This document shows, piece by piece, positions 45,714 to 54,112 of a stretch of 64,000 nt of DNA. Under the pieces are notes generated by a model. The model worked only from the letters and a program-made list of their open reading frames with translations, had not been told where the DNA came from and did no database searches. Origin of the DNA: Alphaproteobacteria bacterium (lineage in GTDB: Bacteria; Pseudomonadota; Alphaproteobacteria; Micavibrionales; Micavibrionaceae). Within the stretch, counting starts at the first letter, position 1; each line of letters starts with the position of its first letter. A program made the position numbers and the translations under genes. The stretch is from contig JAGNLJ010000010.1 of assembly GCA_017999645.1 (NCBI GenBank), positions 1 through 64,000 of the forward strand, in the 5' to 3' direction.

Positions 45714-47510
45714 ATGGATATGAGGAAAGTTGGGATTGGTTTTTGCGGGATTTTAGGCGTTTGCGCAGCTTATTACAGCTATAGCGCATTGACGACGTCG
45801 CGGCTGGCTGAACTCCAGACGATGGCAGGCCAGGAACAGACAGTCGGACAAATCGGCCCGGCCGTTTTCGGTGATTATCTCAACAGCCAGTTCGCACAGC
45901 AGCATCACGACTGGAAACGTGCGGGCAATTACCTGACGCGCGTGATGGTGCAAACGCCGGATGATCCGCAGGTTCTGAAACGCGCGATGATTTTGGCGAT
46001 GGGCGCGGGTGAGACAAAAAAATCCGTTGAACTTGCCGCGCAAGTTGCCGCCGCAGAAAAAGACAATGCGCTGGCGCTGTTGTTCCTGACTACGGGCGCG
46101 ATGCACGACAAAAATTATGCTGCAGCAGACGCGTATCTGAAAGCGATGCCAGCGGGCAGCCTTTCCGATTTCATCATGCCGCTGCTCGAGAGCTGGATAC
46201 AGGCCGGGCTCGGCAATTACACGGGCGACAAGCTGACGGGCAATACCGCGCATATGTATCACGCGATCCTGCTTGCCGATTACATGGGCAAGAATGACGA
46301 GATTAGAAAGCTGCTTGAGAAAATTCTGGACGGCAAGGCACCCTCGCCTGCGGATGCCGAGCGGATTGCGGATATTTACGCGCATATCGGCGACAAGGAA
46401 CAAGCCATAGGGCTTTACACGAAAGCCCTGCAGGACAACCCCGCAGATATCGATCTCAGCAAAAAACTGGCTGACGTGCAGGCCGGAAAAACCCCAGACA
46501 GCATTGAGCGTGTGACGTCACCGGAGCAAGGCGTTGCGATGGCGCTTTATAATATGTCGGAGCTTTTATACCAGGAGCATGCCGACGACAGCGCGCGTGT
46601 GTTTGCCAATATCGCGCTTTTCCTTGATCCATCGATGACCGACACGCAGCTTTTGCTGGCGGCGATTACGTCGCGCAACGACCGCACGAATGACGCGATC
46701 GATTATTATCGCAGCGTGAAACCGGAGAGCGAATATTACCTGGAATCGCGCCGCCGCGCGGCTGATTTGCTGGAAGATTCAAAACGCACGGATGAAGCGC
46801 TGGCGGAATTAAGTTCACTCGTGAAAAATCATAATGATGTCGAGTCCCTGATACGCATCGGCGACATCTACCGCCGCCAGGAAGATTTTCAAAAGGCGCT
46901 GGTGAGTTATAACGAGGCGGCGGCACGTTTCGGCGATAAAATTCCGAAAGAATACTGGCACCTTCTTTATGCGCGCGGCATGTCGCTGGAGCGTTTAGGC
47001 GAGTGGGATAAAGCCGAGAGCGATTTACGCGCGGCACTTTCATATCAGCCGGATCATCCTTATGTGCTGAATTATCTCGGCTATGCGTGGACGGACCAGG
47101 GCGTGAATTTAGGTGAAGCGCTGACGATGATCAAAAAGGCGGCGGAACTTCGCCCGACGGACGGTTATATCGCCGACTCGCTGGGATGGGTTTATTACCG
47201 CATGGAAAATTACAAGGAAGCGGTGCCCTCGCTTGAGGCCGCCGTTGAATTGCTACCTTATGATCCTGTTATCAATGATCACCTCGGCGATGCGTACTGG
47301 CAGGCGGGGCGCAAGCTTGAAGCACGGTTCCAGTGGCAGCGTGCGCGCAATTATTCCGAGGACCAGTCGCTGAACGCGATGATCGACCAAAAGCTCACAC
47401 AGGGCTTGATAGCGCCCGCACCGGTCAAGCATGCGCAGTCCAAGACTTCCGACCCTGCTACGGTGCACGGAGCGAATACCGGCGCAGATTCCGGGATTAT
47501 GAGCCCTTAA
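45714..47510 (+). CDS. TPR-repeat protein with N-terminal membrane anchor
   Basis: 598 residues, ATG 45714; a second ATG at 45720 sits 5 bases after AAGGA and may be the true start. A TACAAT box at 45700-45705 could drive it. The N-terminal hydrophobic segment (about 6-22) is a signal anchor or uncleaved signal. The rest is tetratricopeptide repeats through to about 560, clearest at 430-530 (YVLNYLGYAWTDQGVNLGEA, YIADSLGWVYYRMENYKEAV). This protein type often precedes ispE in alphaproteobacteria. Its role is unknown, perhaps envelope assembly through protein contacts. Confidence 0.85.
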   Translation: MDMRKVGIGFCGILGVCAAYYSYSALTTSRLAELQTMAGQEQTVGQIGPAVFGDYLNSQFAQQHHDWKRAGNYLTRVMVQTPDDPQVLKRAMILAMGAGETKKSVELAAQVAAAEKDNALALLFLTTGAMHDKNYAAADAYLKAMPAGSLSDFIMPLLESWIQAGLGNYTGDKLTGNTAHMYHAILLADYMGKNDEIRKLLEKILDGKAPSPADAERIADIYAHIGDKEQAIGLYTKALQDNPADIDLSKKLADVQAGKTPDSIERVTSPEQGVAMALYNMSELLYQEHADDSARVFANIALFLDPSMTDTQLLLAAITSRNDRTNDAIDYYRSVKPESEYYLESRRRAADLLEDSKRTDEALAELSSLVKNHNDVESLIRIGDIYRRQEDFQKALVSYNEAAARFGDKIPKEYWHLLYARGMSLERLGEWDKAESDLRAALSYQPDHPYVLNYLGYAWTDQGVNLGEALTMIKKAAELRPTDGYIADSLGWVYYRMENYKEAVPSLEAAVELLPYDPVINDHLGDAYWQAGRKLEARFQWQRARNYSEDQSLNAMIDQKLTQGLIAPAPVKHAQSKTSDPATVHGANTGADSGIMSP

Positions 47511-47523
47511 TTCAAGGCCTTTC

Positions 47524-48432
47524 ATGAGCGCAACGGAAACCAGACTCCTGACAATCTTCGCCCCGGCGAAAATCAATCTTTATCTGCATATCACCGGGCG
47601 GCTGGATAACGGCTATCATATGCTGGATTCACTCGTGGCGTTTGCGGATATAGGCGATTCCATCGAGATCGAACCAGCAACCGAATTTGAATTCAGGATT
47701 GAGGGGCCTTATGCAGGCGGCTTTGGGCCCAAGGACCGCGACCATTCGCCGGATTCATCGAACCTCGTCGTACAGGCCGTGTGGGCGTTGGCACGTGCCG
47801 CGCAGAAAATTCCCAATGTGCGGATCAAGCTGACAAAGAACCTGCCGATTGCGTCGGGCCTTGGCGGCGGATCGTCGGATGCGGCGGCGGTGATATGGGG
47901 TTTGCTGGAGTGGTGGAAAATTCCGCGCCAGACGCATTATCTGCAGGGATTGATGGCGCGGCTCGGCGCCGATATTCCGGCGTGTCTTACTTGCGCCCCT
48001 GTGCGCGTGCGGGGCATTGGCGACATACTGGACCCAGCGCCGGCGATGAATGAGATTCCGATCGTGCTGGTCAACCCGGGTAAACCGTGTCTAACAGGCG
48101 AAGTGTTTTCAAAGTTTAACGGGTCATACCGCGAGCCGATGGCGTTGCCGCCCAGCCTTGAAAAATCCGGCGCGCTGATTTCCTTCCTCGCGCAGCAGCG
48201 CAATGATCTGATGAAACCGGCCAGCGAGACCGTGCCCGAGATCGGCAATGTTTTGAACATCCTGAATGTGCAGGATGGCTGCACGCTGGCCCGACTGACG
48301 GGTTCGGGTGCGACATGTTTTGGATTGTTCGATGACGAAGCAAAGGCGCGCAAGGCGGCGAAATCCATCGCGGCGGATAATCCCGACTGGTGGGTGAAAA
48401 GCGGCTGGCTGAATAGGCCGGAGCGCTACTAG
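47524..48432 (+). CDS. ispE: 4-diphosphocytidyl-2-C-methyl-D-erythritol kinase
   Basis: 302 residues, GHMP kinase family. It phosphorylates CDP-methylerythritol in the MEP isoprenoid pathway. It shows FAPAKINLYLHITGRLDNGYH at the N-terminus, ATP-binding LPIASGLGGGSSDAAAV and C-terminal LTGSGATCFGLF. It is convergent with the Sel1-repeat gene, overlapping by 4 bases at the stops, and follows the TPR gene by 13 bases, so it is probably co-transcribed. Confidence 0.96.
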   Translation: MSATETRLLTIFAPAKINLYLHITGRLDNGYHMLDSLVAFADIGDSIEIEPATEFEFRIEGPYAGGFGPKDRDHSPDSSNLVVQAVWALARAAQKIPNVRIKLTKNLPIASGLGGGSSDAAAVIWGLLEWWKIPRQTHYLQGLMARLGADIPACLTCAPVRVRGIGDILDPAPAMNEIPIVLVNPGKPCLTGEVFSKFNGSYREPMALPPSLEKSGALISFLAQQRNDLMKPASETVPEIGNVLNILNVQDGCTLARLTGSGATCFGLFDDEAKARKAAKSIAADNPDWWVKSGWLNRPERY

Positions 48433-50699
48433 TTGTAATTGTGCGCGTCAGACTGGCGCACGTCCGCGTTATCTTCCGAAAGCATATGGACCAGCAGAGC
48501 GGCGCTTGCGGTACCGTCAGCGTCCAGACCATTAAGTTTCTGATAGGTGCGGATGGCATCCTGTGACAGCGGGCTGTCGGCGCCGTCGGCAGGGCCGGGA
48601 TAAAGACCGATACCCATCAAATGTTCCTGAATCTGCGCCAGCACGGCGCGGTCGTTGGCTGGTGGCGGCGGCGCAACGTCGCTGCGGGTTTCCTCACGTG
48701 GCGCGGGCGCGACCGAGGTTGGAGGAGAGGTTGCTTCTCTACCCTGCCTGACATCGTCAACCATTTTGTTGATTTCATCGACGCCGATATTGAGTGTTTT
48801 TGCGAGTTGCTCGAGTGCGGCTTTGGCTTCGGGGCTGCCTTTGTCGGCGGCGGTTTTATACCAGACCAGCGCCTCCTCAGGCTGCGGCTTGCCAAGCAGG
48901 CCATTCTCGTAGATCAGGCCGAGATTATAGGCGGCTTCCATGATGCCCTGCGCGGCGGCCTTTTCGAAATAGGCATTGGCCCTGAACGGATCGTAGGAAA
49001 CGCCGACACCTTCGATGTAGGCGATGCCGAGATTATATTGCGCCTCTGGATGGCCGAGATCGGCGGCGCGTGTGTACCAGTCAATCGCCTTTTTAAGATC
49101 GGGCGCAGTGCCAAGGCCCTGATGATTCAGAACACCGAGATTGTAGGCAGCATTGGACACGCCCGCATTGGCGGCCTGTTCGAACCAGAACAATGCGCGC
49201 TCGTAATTCTGTTTCACGTTGCCGTGACCGGCGGTGTAGATGGCGGCGAGATCATGCTGGGCTTCCGGCATGCCGTCGAACGCTCGCTCCTCTATTCTTT
49301 TAACGGATTCAGGGAGATTTGAATCCGGGCTGATGAGCGAGCGCACATCGACATCTGATTTTTTATAAACCGGCGCGGCGGGCGCTGGAGCGACTTCGGG
49401 CGTTACGGCTTCAGGTGTTGCAGTTTCGGCAACGGGCGCGGTTTCCGGAGCAATTTCCTCAGCCGGGGGAAGGCTGGCGGTTTTTATTTCTTCCGTGACC
49501 GGAGCGGCAGCAGGTTCCTGCGGCGTGGTTGCCGGTTCAGCAGCAATGTCGGACGGCTCGAGCTTGTTGAGTTCGGCAGCCAGCGCATCGGGATCTTCCT
49601 CGAGCATCTTCTGCAATGTTATCTGGTCGGTGATGTCGATGCCGATATCATCCGATGGATCAGGTTCCGTAACGGCAGCGGGCGGGTTTTCCGTTTGCTC
49701 AGTGCCCGAGAAAGCGCTGGTGTCTTCGCTGACGCGCCATTTGTCGACGATGGCGTCTGCCTGTTCGGTTAAATTGGTTTCTTCTGCGGCAGCAGGCGGT
49801 GTTGTTTCGGCAATCTGGAATTCATCCGCGCTGCCTATAGGCTGACGGATTTCATTGACGGCCCAGCCTGCCAGAATACCGCCGACGACCAGAAGCAGAA
49901 TGGCGGCAGCCTGCAGGCCGCGCGCATTGCTCCATGAGCCGGGCTGGAATTCCGTGTCAGGAATTGCAGTCGGGATGCCGGGTTCCTGTGCTTTGAATAC
50001 ATCATCGATATCGGCGGATACGGAGCCTGCGACGTTCTGACCAGTGAGCAGGACCATAGCCTTGGCGTTCAGTGCATCGCGCGTCTGGACAACCGTTTCC
50101 TCGATACGCTCGATCTTGCGCATAAAGCGCGTGCGGTCTTCGATGGCCTTTTCGATCTGGCGCATGATTTTTGATTGCTGCGCGCTTGCTTCCTCGACCT
50201 TGCGGACGATTTCTTCCTGTTTCTGCTCGGAGCTCTGCAAGCGTTTTGCAAGATTATGGTAGGTTCCGGCACCGGCGCGGATTTTTTCGGAATTCGCCTT
50301 GCCTTCTTTTTCGATGCCTGACTGGCGTTCTTCGAGATCAAGGAGGAGTTTGCGCGTCTCCTCCAGTTCCTTCATCGTTTCTTTCGCCATCTGCTCGGCG
50401 CGTTCGCCGCGATTGGCTTTCGTCTGCAGGTTGTCCATCGCCTGGCGGTAATTTTCGAGTTCGCTGCGCATGGAGTTGCGCTCGACCTGCGTGGCTTTCA
50501 GTTTTTCATTCAGCGAGCGCAGAAGCGCGAGAATCTGGAGCTGCGTGGGACCTTGATGAGCGGAGCCGGGTTCTGGGCGCGTATCGACGGGCTGGCGCGG
50601 CGCTGCGGATTTCGGATTGTTGCGTCCATCATTCGCAGAACTGCCATTACCGGAGCCCTGAAAAAACACGCGGCCTTCAGTTGTCTTTTTAAATGCCAT
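48429..50699 (-). CDS. PodJ-like protein: coiled-coil, membrane helix, Sel1 repeats, peptidoglycan-binding domain
   Basis: 756 residues. The cytoplasmic N-terminus is Gly/Asn/Pro-rich, then coiled-coil (about 60-215). One membrane helix is at about 260-280 (LQAAAILLLVVGGILAGWAV). The periplasmic part has a long Ala/Glu/Pro/Thr-rich linker (about 285-465), four or so Sel1-type repeats (about 475-625, for example AQHDLAAIYTAGHGNVKQNY and AAYNLGLIYENG) and a C-terminal peptidoglycan-binding-like domain (about 685-745, ALLVHMLSEDN at its end). This order matches the polarity factor PodJ of Caulobacter, although it is smaller. It may link a pole or division site to the wall. It is convergent with ispE. 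Confidence 0.8.
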   Translation of the reverse strand: MAFKKTTEGRVFFQGSGNGSSANDGRNNPKSAAPRQPVDTRPEPGSAHQGPTQLQILALLRSLNEKLKATQVERNSMRSELENYRQAMDNLQTKANRGERAEQMAKETMKELEETRKLLLDLEERQSGIEKEGKANSEKIRAGAGTYHNLAKRLQSSEQKQEEIVRKVEEASAQQSKIMRQIEKAIEDRTRFMRKIERIEETVVQTRDALNAKAMVLLTGQNVAGSVSADIDDVFKAQEPGIPTAIPDTEFQPGSWSNARGLQAAAILLLVVGGILAGWAVNEIRQPIGSADEFQIAETTPPAAAEETNLTEQADAIVDKWRVSEDTSAFSGTEQTENPPAAVTEPDPSDDIGIDITDQITLQKMLEEDPDALAAELNKLEPSDIAAEPATTPQEPAAAPVTEEIKTASLPPAEEIAPETAPVAETATPEAVTPEVAPAPAAPVYKKSDVDVRSLISPDSNLPESVKRIEERAFDGMPEAQHDLAAIYTAGHGNVKQNYERALFWFEQAANAGVSNAAYNLGVLNHQGLGTAPDLKKAIDWYTRAADLGHPEAQYNLGIAYIEGVGVSYDPFRANAYFEKAAAQGIMEAAYNLGLIYENGLLGKPQPEEALVWYKTAADKGSPEAKAALEQLAKTLNIGVDEINKMVDDVRQGREATSPPTSVAPAPREETRSDVAPPPPANDRAVLAQIQEHLMGIGLYPGPADGADSPLSQDAIRTYQKLNGLDADGTASAALLVHMLSEDNADVRQSDAHNYN

Positions 50700-50868
50700 G
50701 GAAAGGTGATCCCCGGTCTAGTTACTTTTATATATATGTGGTTGGAATCGACTATACAGGGTTTTGGAAAATCGTGCCAAGAAAAACGGCAGCGTTTTAA
50801 GGGGTAAATAGTTAACGGCTGGCGGCGGGCAAAGGTAATTTTATTAGCGTTTATCAAGGATTTACTAA

Positions 50869-53703
50869 TTAAACAATCGCAGGTGAGCCGGAGGGCGGGC
50901 TTAAGTTATCATCGAAGCTGAACGTGGCGGCGTCGACATTTTTAAGCAGGGCCAGTGCGATGGCGGGAGCGGTGCCACCGCCATCAGAATCGAACGAGAA
51001 GACAGCATTGCTGCTGCCGTCGTCGTCGATGCCAACATAACCGTCGAGGACGGGATTGCTGCCGCTATATCCCGCAAGTTCAAGCAGGATATCGATGTTG
51101 AGTATGTCGCCGCCAGGACCTGTGACGAAGTCTTCTACAATGTCGGCGTATTCAAGGCCGGTTGCGGCGACGGGCGGCGCAAAAACTTCGTCCCAGACGC
51201 TTTTGTCGAAAATGAACGAGTCGGATCCACCGCCGCCGTAGAGTGTATCGGTGCCTGCCCCTGCCACGATCATGTCGTTTCCGTCCTGCGCTTCGATTTT
51301 GTCGTTGCCGAGTGTACCTATGACCAGATCGGGCGCTGCTGTGCCGTCGATATCGAGGCCGCTGATGACCGGGGGTGCGGTTTCAGGATGGATGATAAGG
51401 TTATGTTCGACAGAGAAGCTGGCGATATCAACGTCGGCGAGGGTCGCGAGATATTTCGGGCCAGAGCCACCGGGGCCGTTCGCGTCGAAGTATAATTTCG
51501 TGCGGGTGCCATCGGCGACAAGTTTGAAATAACCATCGGCAATCGGGTCGTCGCCTGTGTAGCCTATGCCTGCGAGAAGGCCGCTGATATCGACGCGGTC
51601 GCCGCCTTCACCGGCCTGAAATTTGTTTATAAAATCGGCATGGAGCGAGACATCAGGCAACAACTCCGCACCGAAAACGATTGTATCCCGACCGGAGGCC
51701 GCGGTAATGCTGTCTTTGCCCTGCCCGCCTTCCAGAATATTCACGCCACCCAGCGCTATGATTTTATCGACGCCCGCAAGTCCGTGTATTTCGCTGCCGG
51801 TGCCGAGGCCAGTGAGGCGGTCGTCGCCGCTGGTGCCGTTTACAACGCTCGGCCCGTTATTCGAAGCAGGATGAATTTTCAGGTCAGCCAGCGCGCGCAC
51901 AGGGTACGGACCGGGATTGCTTATGACATGATTGGTGCCAAAATCGGCGGATATGAATCCGGCGAGACGGTCGCCGATAATTTCGCGGTCATCGTAATCC
52001 ATGTGCCAGACATCGGTTGGATAGGTGACGGGATCGGTGTCATGCAGCATTCTAAGGTCGCTGTAATTAGCGGCGAGATGAATGTCGGTGCGTTCCAGCG
52101 CCATATCTTCCTGCGCAGTGTGCAAAAGATCGAGACCGCGTAGAACGAGCGCGATTTCCGCTTCGCTTTCGCCCGCAACGCGCGCGGCATCGACGTTATA
52201 GCGCCCGGTTTCCATGATATAGAACTGGATGTCGTCACCGAGGCGGGCCTTGATGTAATCGAACACGTCATAGGTAGAATCTATGTAGCGATCGACATTG
52301 GCCTGGAAGTTCGGTCCCTTGCCCAGAAGCCGCGTTTCAGCCTCGCCCTGCCCCCAGACGATGATGGGTGTAACCGCACCTCGCGCGCGGAGTTCGGCCA
52401 TTTGTGTGGCCATGATGTCGACGGCGCGCAACAGGACTTCGCCGGGGCGATTTTGATCGGGATACCACCAGATTTGATCGGGCTTGTAATTGGTGTTGCG
52501 GTTGCCATCGACCGTTGTACCGCCGACGGCGATGTCAATAGGCGTGCCGCCGTCGCGCTGAAGCGTGATAATTTCATCATAGTCAGTCGACGCCAGAAGG
52601 CCCGCGCGAAGACGTGTGGCGCCGGATTCACCATCGGCGCCGCCTGTGCTGAGGCCCTTGGCGTTCGACTGGCCAAGAATGGCGGCGTATAAAATTGAAG
52701 GTGAATTGATAATGAGGTTATTGATTGTGAAATTCGCGAGCGGTGTATCGATGAGCGTGGCAAGATGTTGTGCAGCTGCGCTGCCGGAGCCATCGGGATC
52801 AAATTGAATTCTCAAGTCATCGCCATTGATGACGCCGAGTTTTATATAGGCATCGGCGATGGGATTGGCACCCATATAACCGACCTCCTGCAATAAGGCG
52901 CTTATGTCGATTTTATCGCTGGTTGTGAATTCATATATATTGTCGCGGTTATTGGTGATATTTCCTAAAATAGTAGTGTCTATGACGATTTTATCAATGT
53001 CAGCGTCAATGCCGAGATAAATATTGTCGCGACCGGTGCCCGAATTAATGATGTCTGCGCCCACTTCGCCGTAGAGACGGTCGTCACCCGCGCCACCCAT
53101 GAGATGATCGTTGCCGGTCCCGCCGTAAAGGCGATCAGCGCCAAGGCCACCAATGATCGTATTATTCACATCATCCTGCCCGTCGATACGGTCAGCGAAA
53201 TCCGTGCCGATAACATTTTCAATACCGACAAGCATGTCGTAACTGCCGTAGCCATCCGTTGCGACATGGGTGGTTTTATTGTTGAGAAACATAGTGACAC
53301 CAGATGTAGCGTCGCTATAGCTGACAGTGTCACGATCAGTGACTGGATCGCTTTCATTGCTGCCGACGATCAGATCGTTGCCCGCGCCGCCGCGCAGAAT
53401 ATCGTTGCCTGCATCGCCATAAATAACATCATCACCTGCGCCCGTTGAGACGTAATCAGCGCCGCCCTGCGCCGATATAAAATCATGCGCGGCAGCAAGA
53501 ACGATGAAATCAAGCCTCGTGGTGGACGGCGCGCTGCCCTGCGTATTTTTAAGATGTGCGCCGTATTGCGAGGGCGCAGGATAAAGATGCGTGTTCAACC
53601 TGCTCAGCATCTGACCAGAGTCGATAGTCGTGCCGGGTGCATCTACAAATCCATAAAAAGACGCAAAGCCGGGCCACCAGGCAGGCTTGTTTATTATAGG
53701 CAT
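50869..53703 (-). CDS. RTX protein with SGNH/sialate-esterase-like domain, type I secretion substrate
   Basis: 944 residues from ATG 53703, with GGAG 8 bases upstream; an earlier frame start at 53733 lacks such a site. There is no signal peptide. RTX nonapeptide repeats (GGxGxDxxxG) occur at about 85-125, 190-225, 640-690 and 800-840, with type I secretion C-terminal modules (D-x-L-N/D-I-S-x-L-L...GY) after them. Between them (about 340-600) lies an SGNH-hydrolase domain: S346 in ILGQSNAKG, WGQGEAE as block III, and D564-x-x-H567 as block V. It probably removes O-acetyl groups from a polysaccharide outside the cell, with Ca2+-dependent folding. No ABC exporter is nearby. Confidence 0.85.
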   Translation of the reverse strand: MPIINKPAWWPGFASFYGFVDAPGTTIDSGQMLSRLNTHLYPAPSQYGAHLKNTQGSAPSTTRLDFIVLAAAHDFISAQGGADYVSTGAGDDVIYGDAGNDILRGGAGNDLIVGSNESDPVTDRDTVSYSDATSGVTMFLNNKTTHVATDGYGSYDMLVGIENVIGTDFADRIDGQDDVNNTIIGGLGADRLYGGTGNDHLMGGAGDDRLYGEVGADIINSGTGRDNIYLGIDADIDKIVIDTTILGNITNNRDNIYEFTTSDKIDISALLQEVGYMGANPIADAYIKLGVINGDDLRIQFDPDGSGSAAAQHLATLIDTPLANFTINNLIINSPSILYAAILGQSNAKGLSTGGADGESGATRLRAGLLASTDYDEIITLQRDGGTPIDIAVGGTTVDGNRNTNYKPDQIWWYPDQNRPGEVLLRAVDIMATQMAELRARGAVTPIIVWGQGEAETRLLGKGPNFQANVDRYIDSTYDVFDYIKARLGDDIQFYIMETGRYNVDAARVAGESEAEIALVLRGLDLLHTAQEDMALERTDIHLAANYSDLRMLHDTDPVTYPTDVWHMDYDDREIIGDRLAGFISADFGTNHVISNPGPYPVRALADLKIHPASNNGPSVVNGTSGDDRLTGLGTGSEIHGLAGVDKIIALGGVNILEGGQGKDSITAASGRDTIVFGAELLPDVSLHADFINKFQAGEGGDRVDISGLLAGIGYTGDDPIADGYFKLVADGTRTKLYFDANGPGGSGPKYLATLADVDIASFSVEHNLIIHPETAPPVISGLDIDGTAAPDLVIGTLGNDKIEAQDGNDMIVAGAGTDTLYGGGGSDSFIFDKSVWDEVFAPPVAATGLEYADIVEDFVTGPGGDILNIDILLELAGYSGSNPVLDGYVGIDDDGSSNAVFSFDSDGGGTAPAIALALLKNVDAATFSFDDNLSPPSGSPAIV

Positions 53704-54112
53704 AAGGGTTACTCCGATAAGGCGTAATATCAATGGATGCGCCCTAAACTAAGTTCCATTTGAGACAATTTTTATAGGATTATTTTCATTATATTTAGCT
53801 TTGAAAAATGAATCTGCCCGTTTGAAAATTTTTCACACGCGCAATTAAGAACATGTTCCCATTAGAAAAAATCCGCGAAAAAGATTTGAAAAAATCGTTC
53901 CTTCTGTAACGGACTGAATTCAGACTGAAAATTGATTTCCATCCACACGAAGAGCAAATTTTTTGAACTTATTCTGGTTTTCAATTAAATATTTTTTTAC
54001 TGTTCGGGAACCAAAATTAAAGAAACCAGATATTTGGTACCAAAAAAAATGTAAGTCCAAGTTGGTGGGAAATTAATCCCAAGTAAATAAACAAAAAATC
54101 AGAGGTAAAAAC
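53704..54112. promoter_or_regulatory. 409-base AT-rich divergent control region between two RTX genes
   Basis: No gene seen. The region is strongly AT-rich and should hold the promoters of both RTX genes. It contains a perfect 12-base palindrome TTTGGTACCAAA at 54033-54044 and the inverted repeat TGGGA-AATTAA-TCCCA at about 54067-54082. CAGAGG lies before the plus-strand gene start. No consensus -35/-10 pair stood out. Confidence 0.55.

Noticed and set aside
50790..50830. CtrA-like site (TTAA...TTAAC) upstream of the PodJ-like gene
   Set aside because: Spacing between the half-sites is 11, not the 7 expected.
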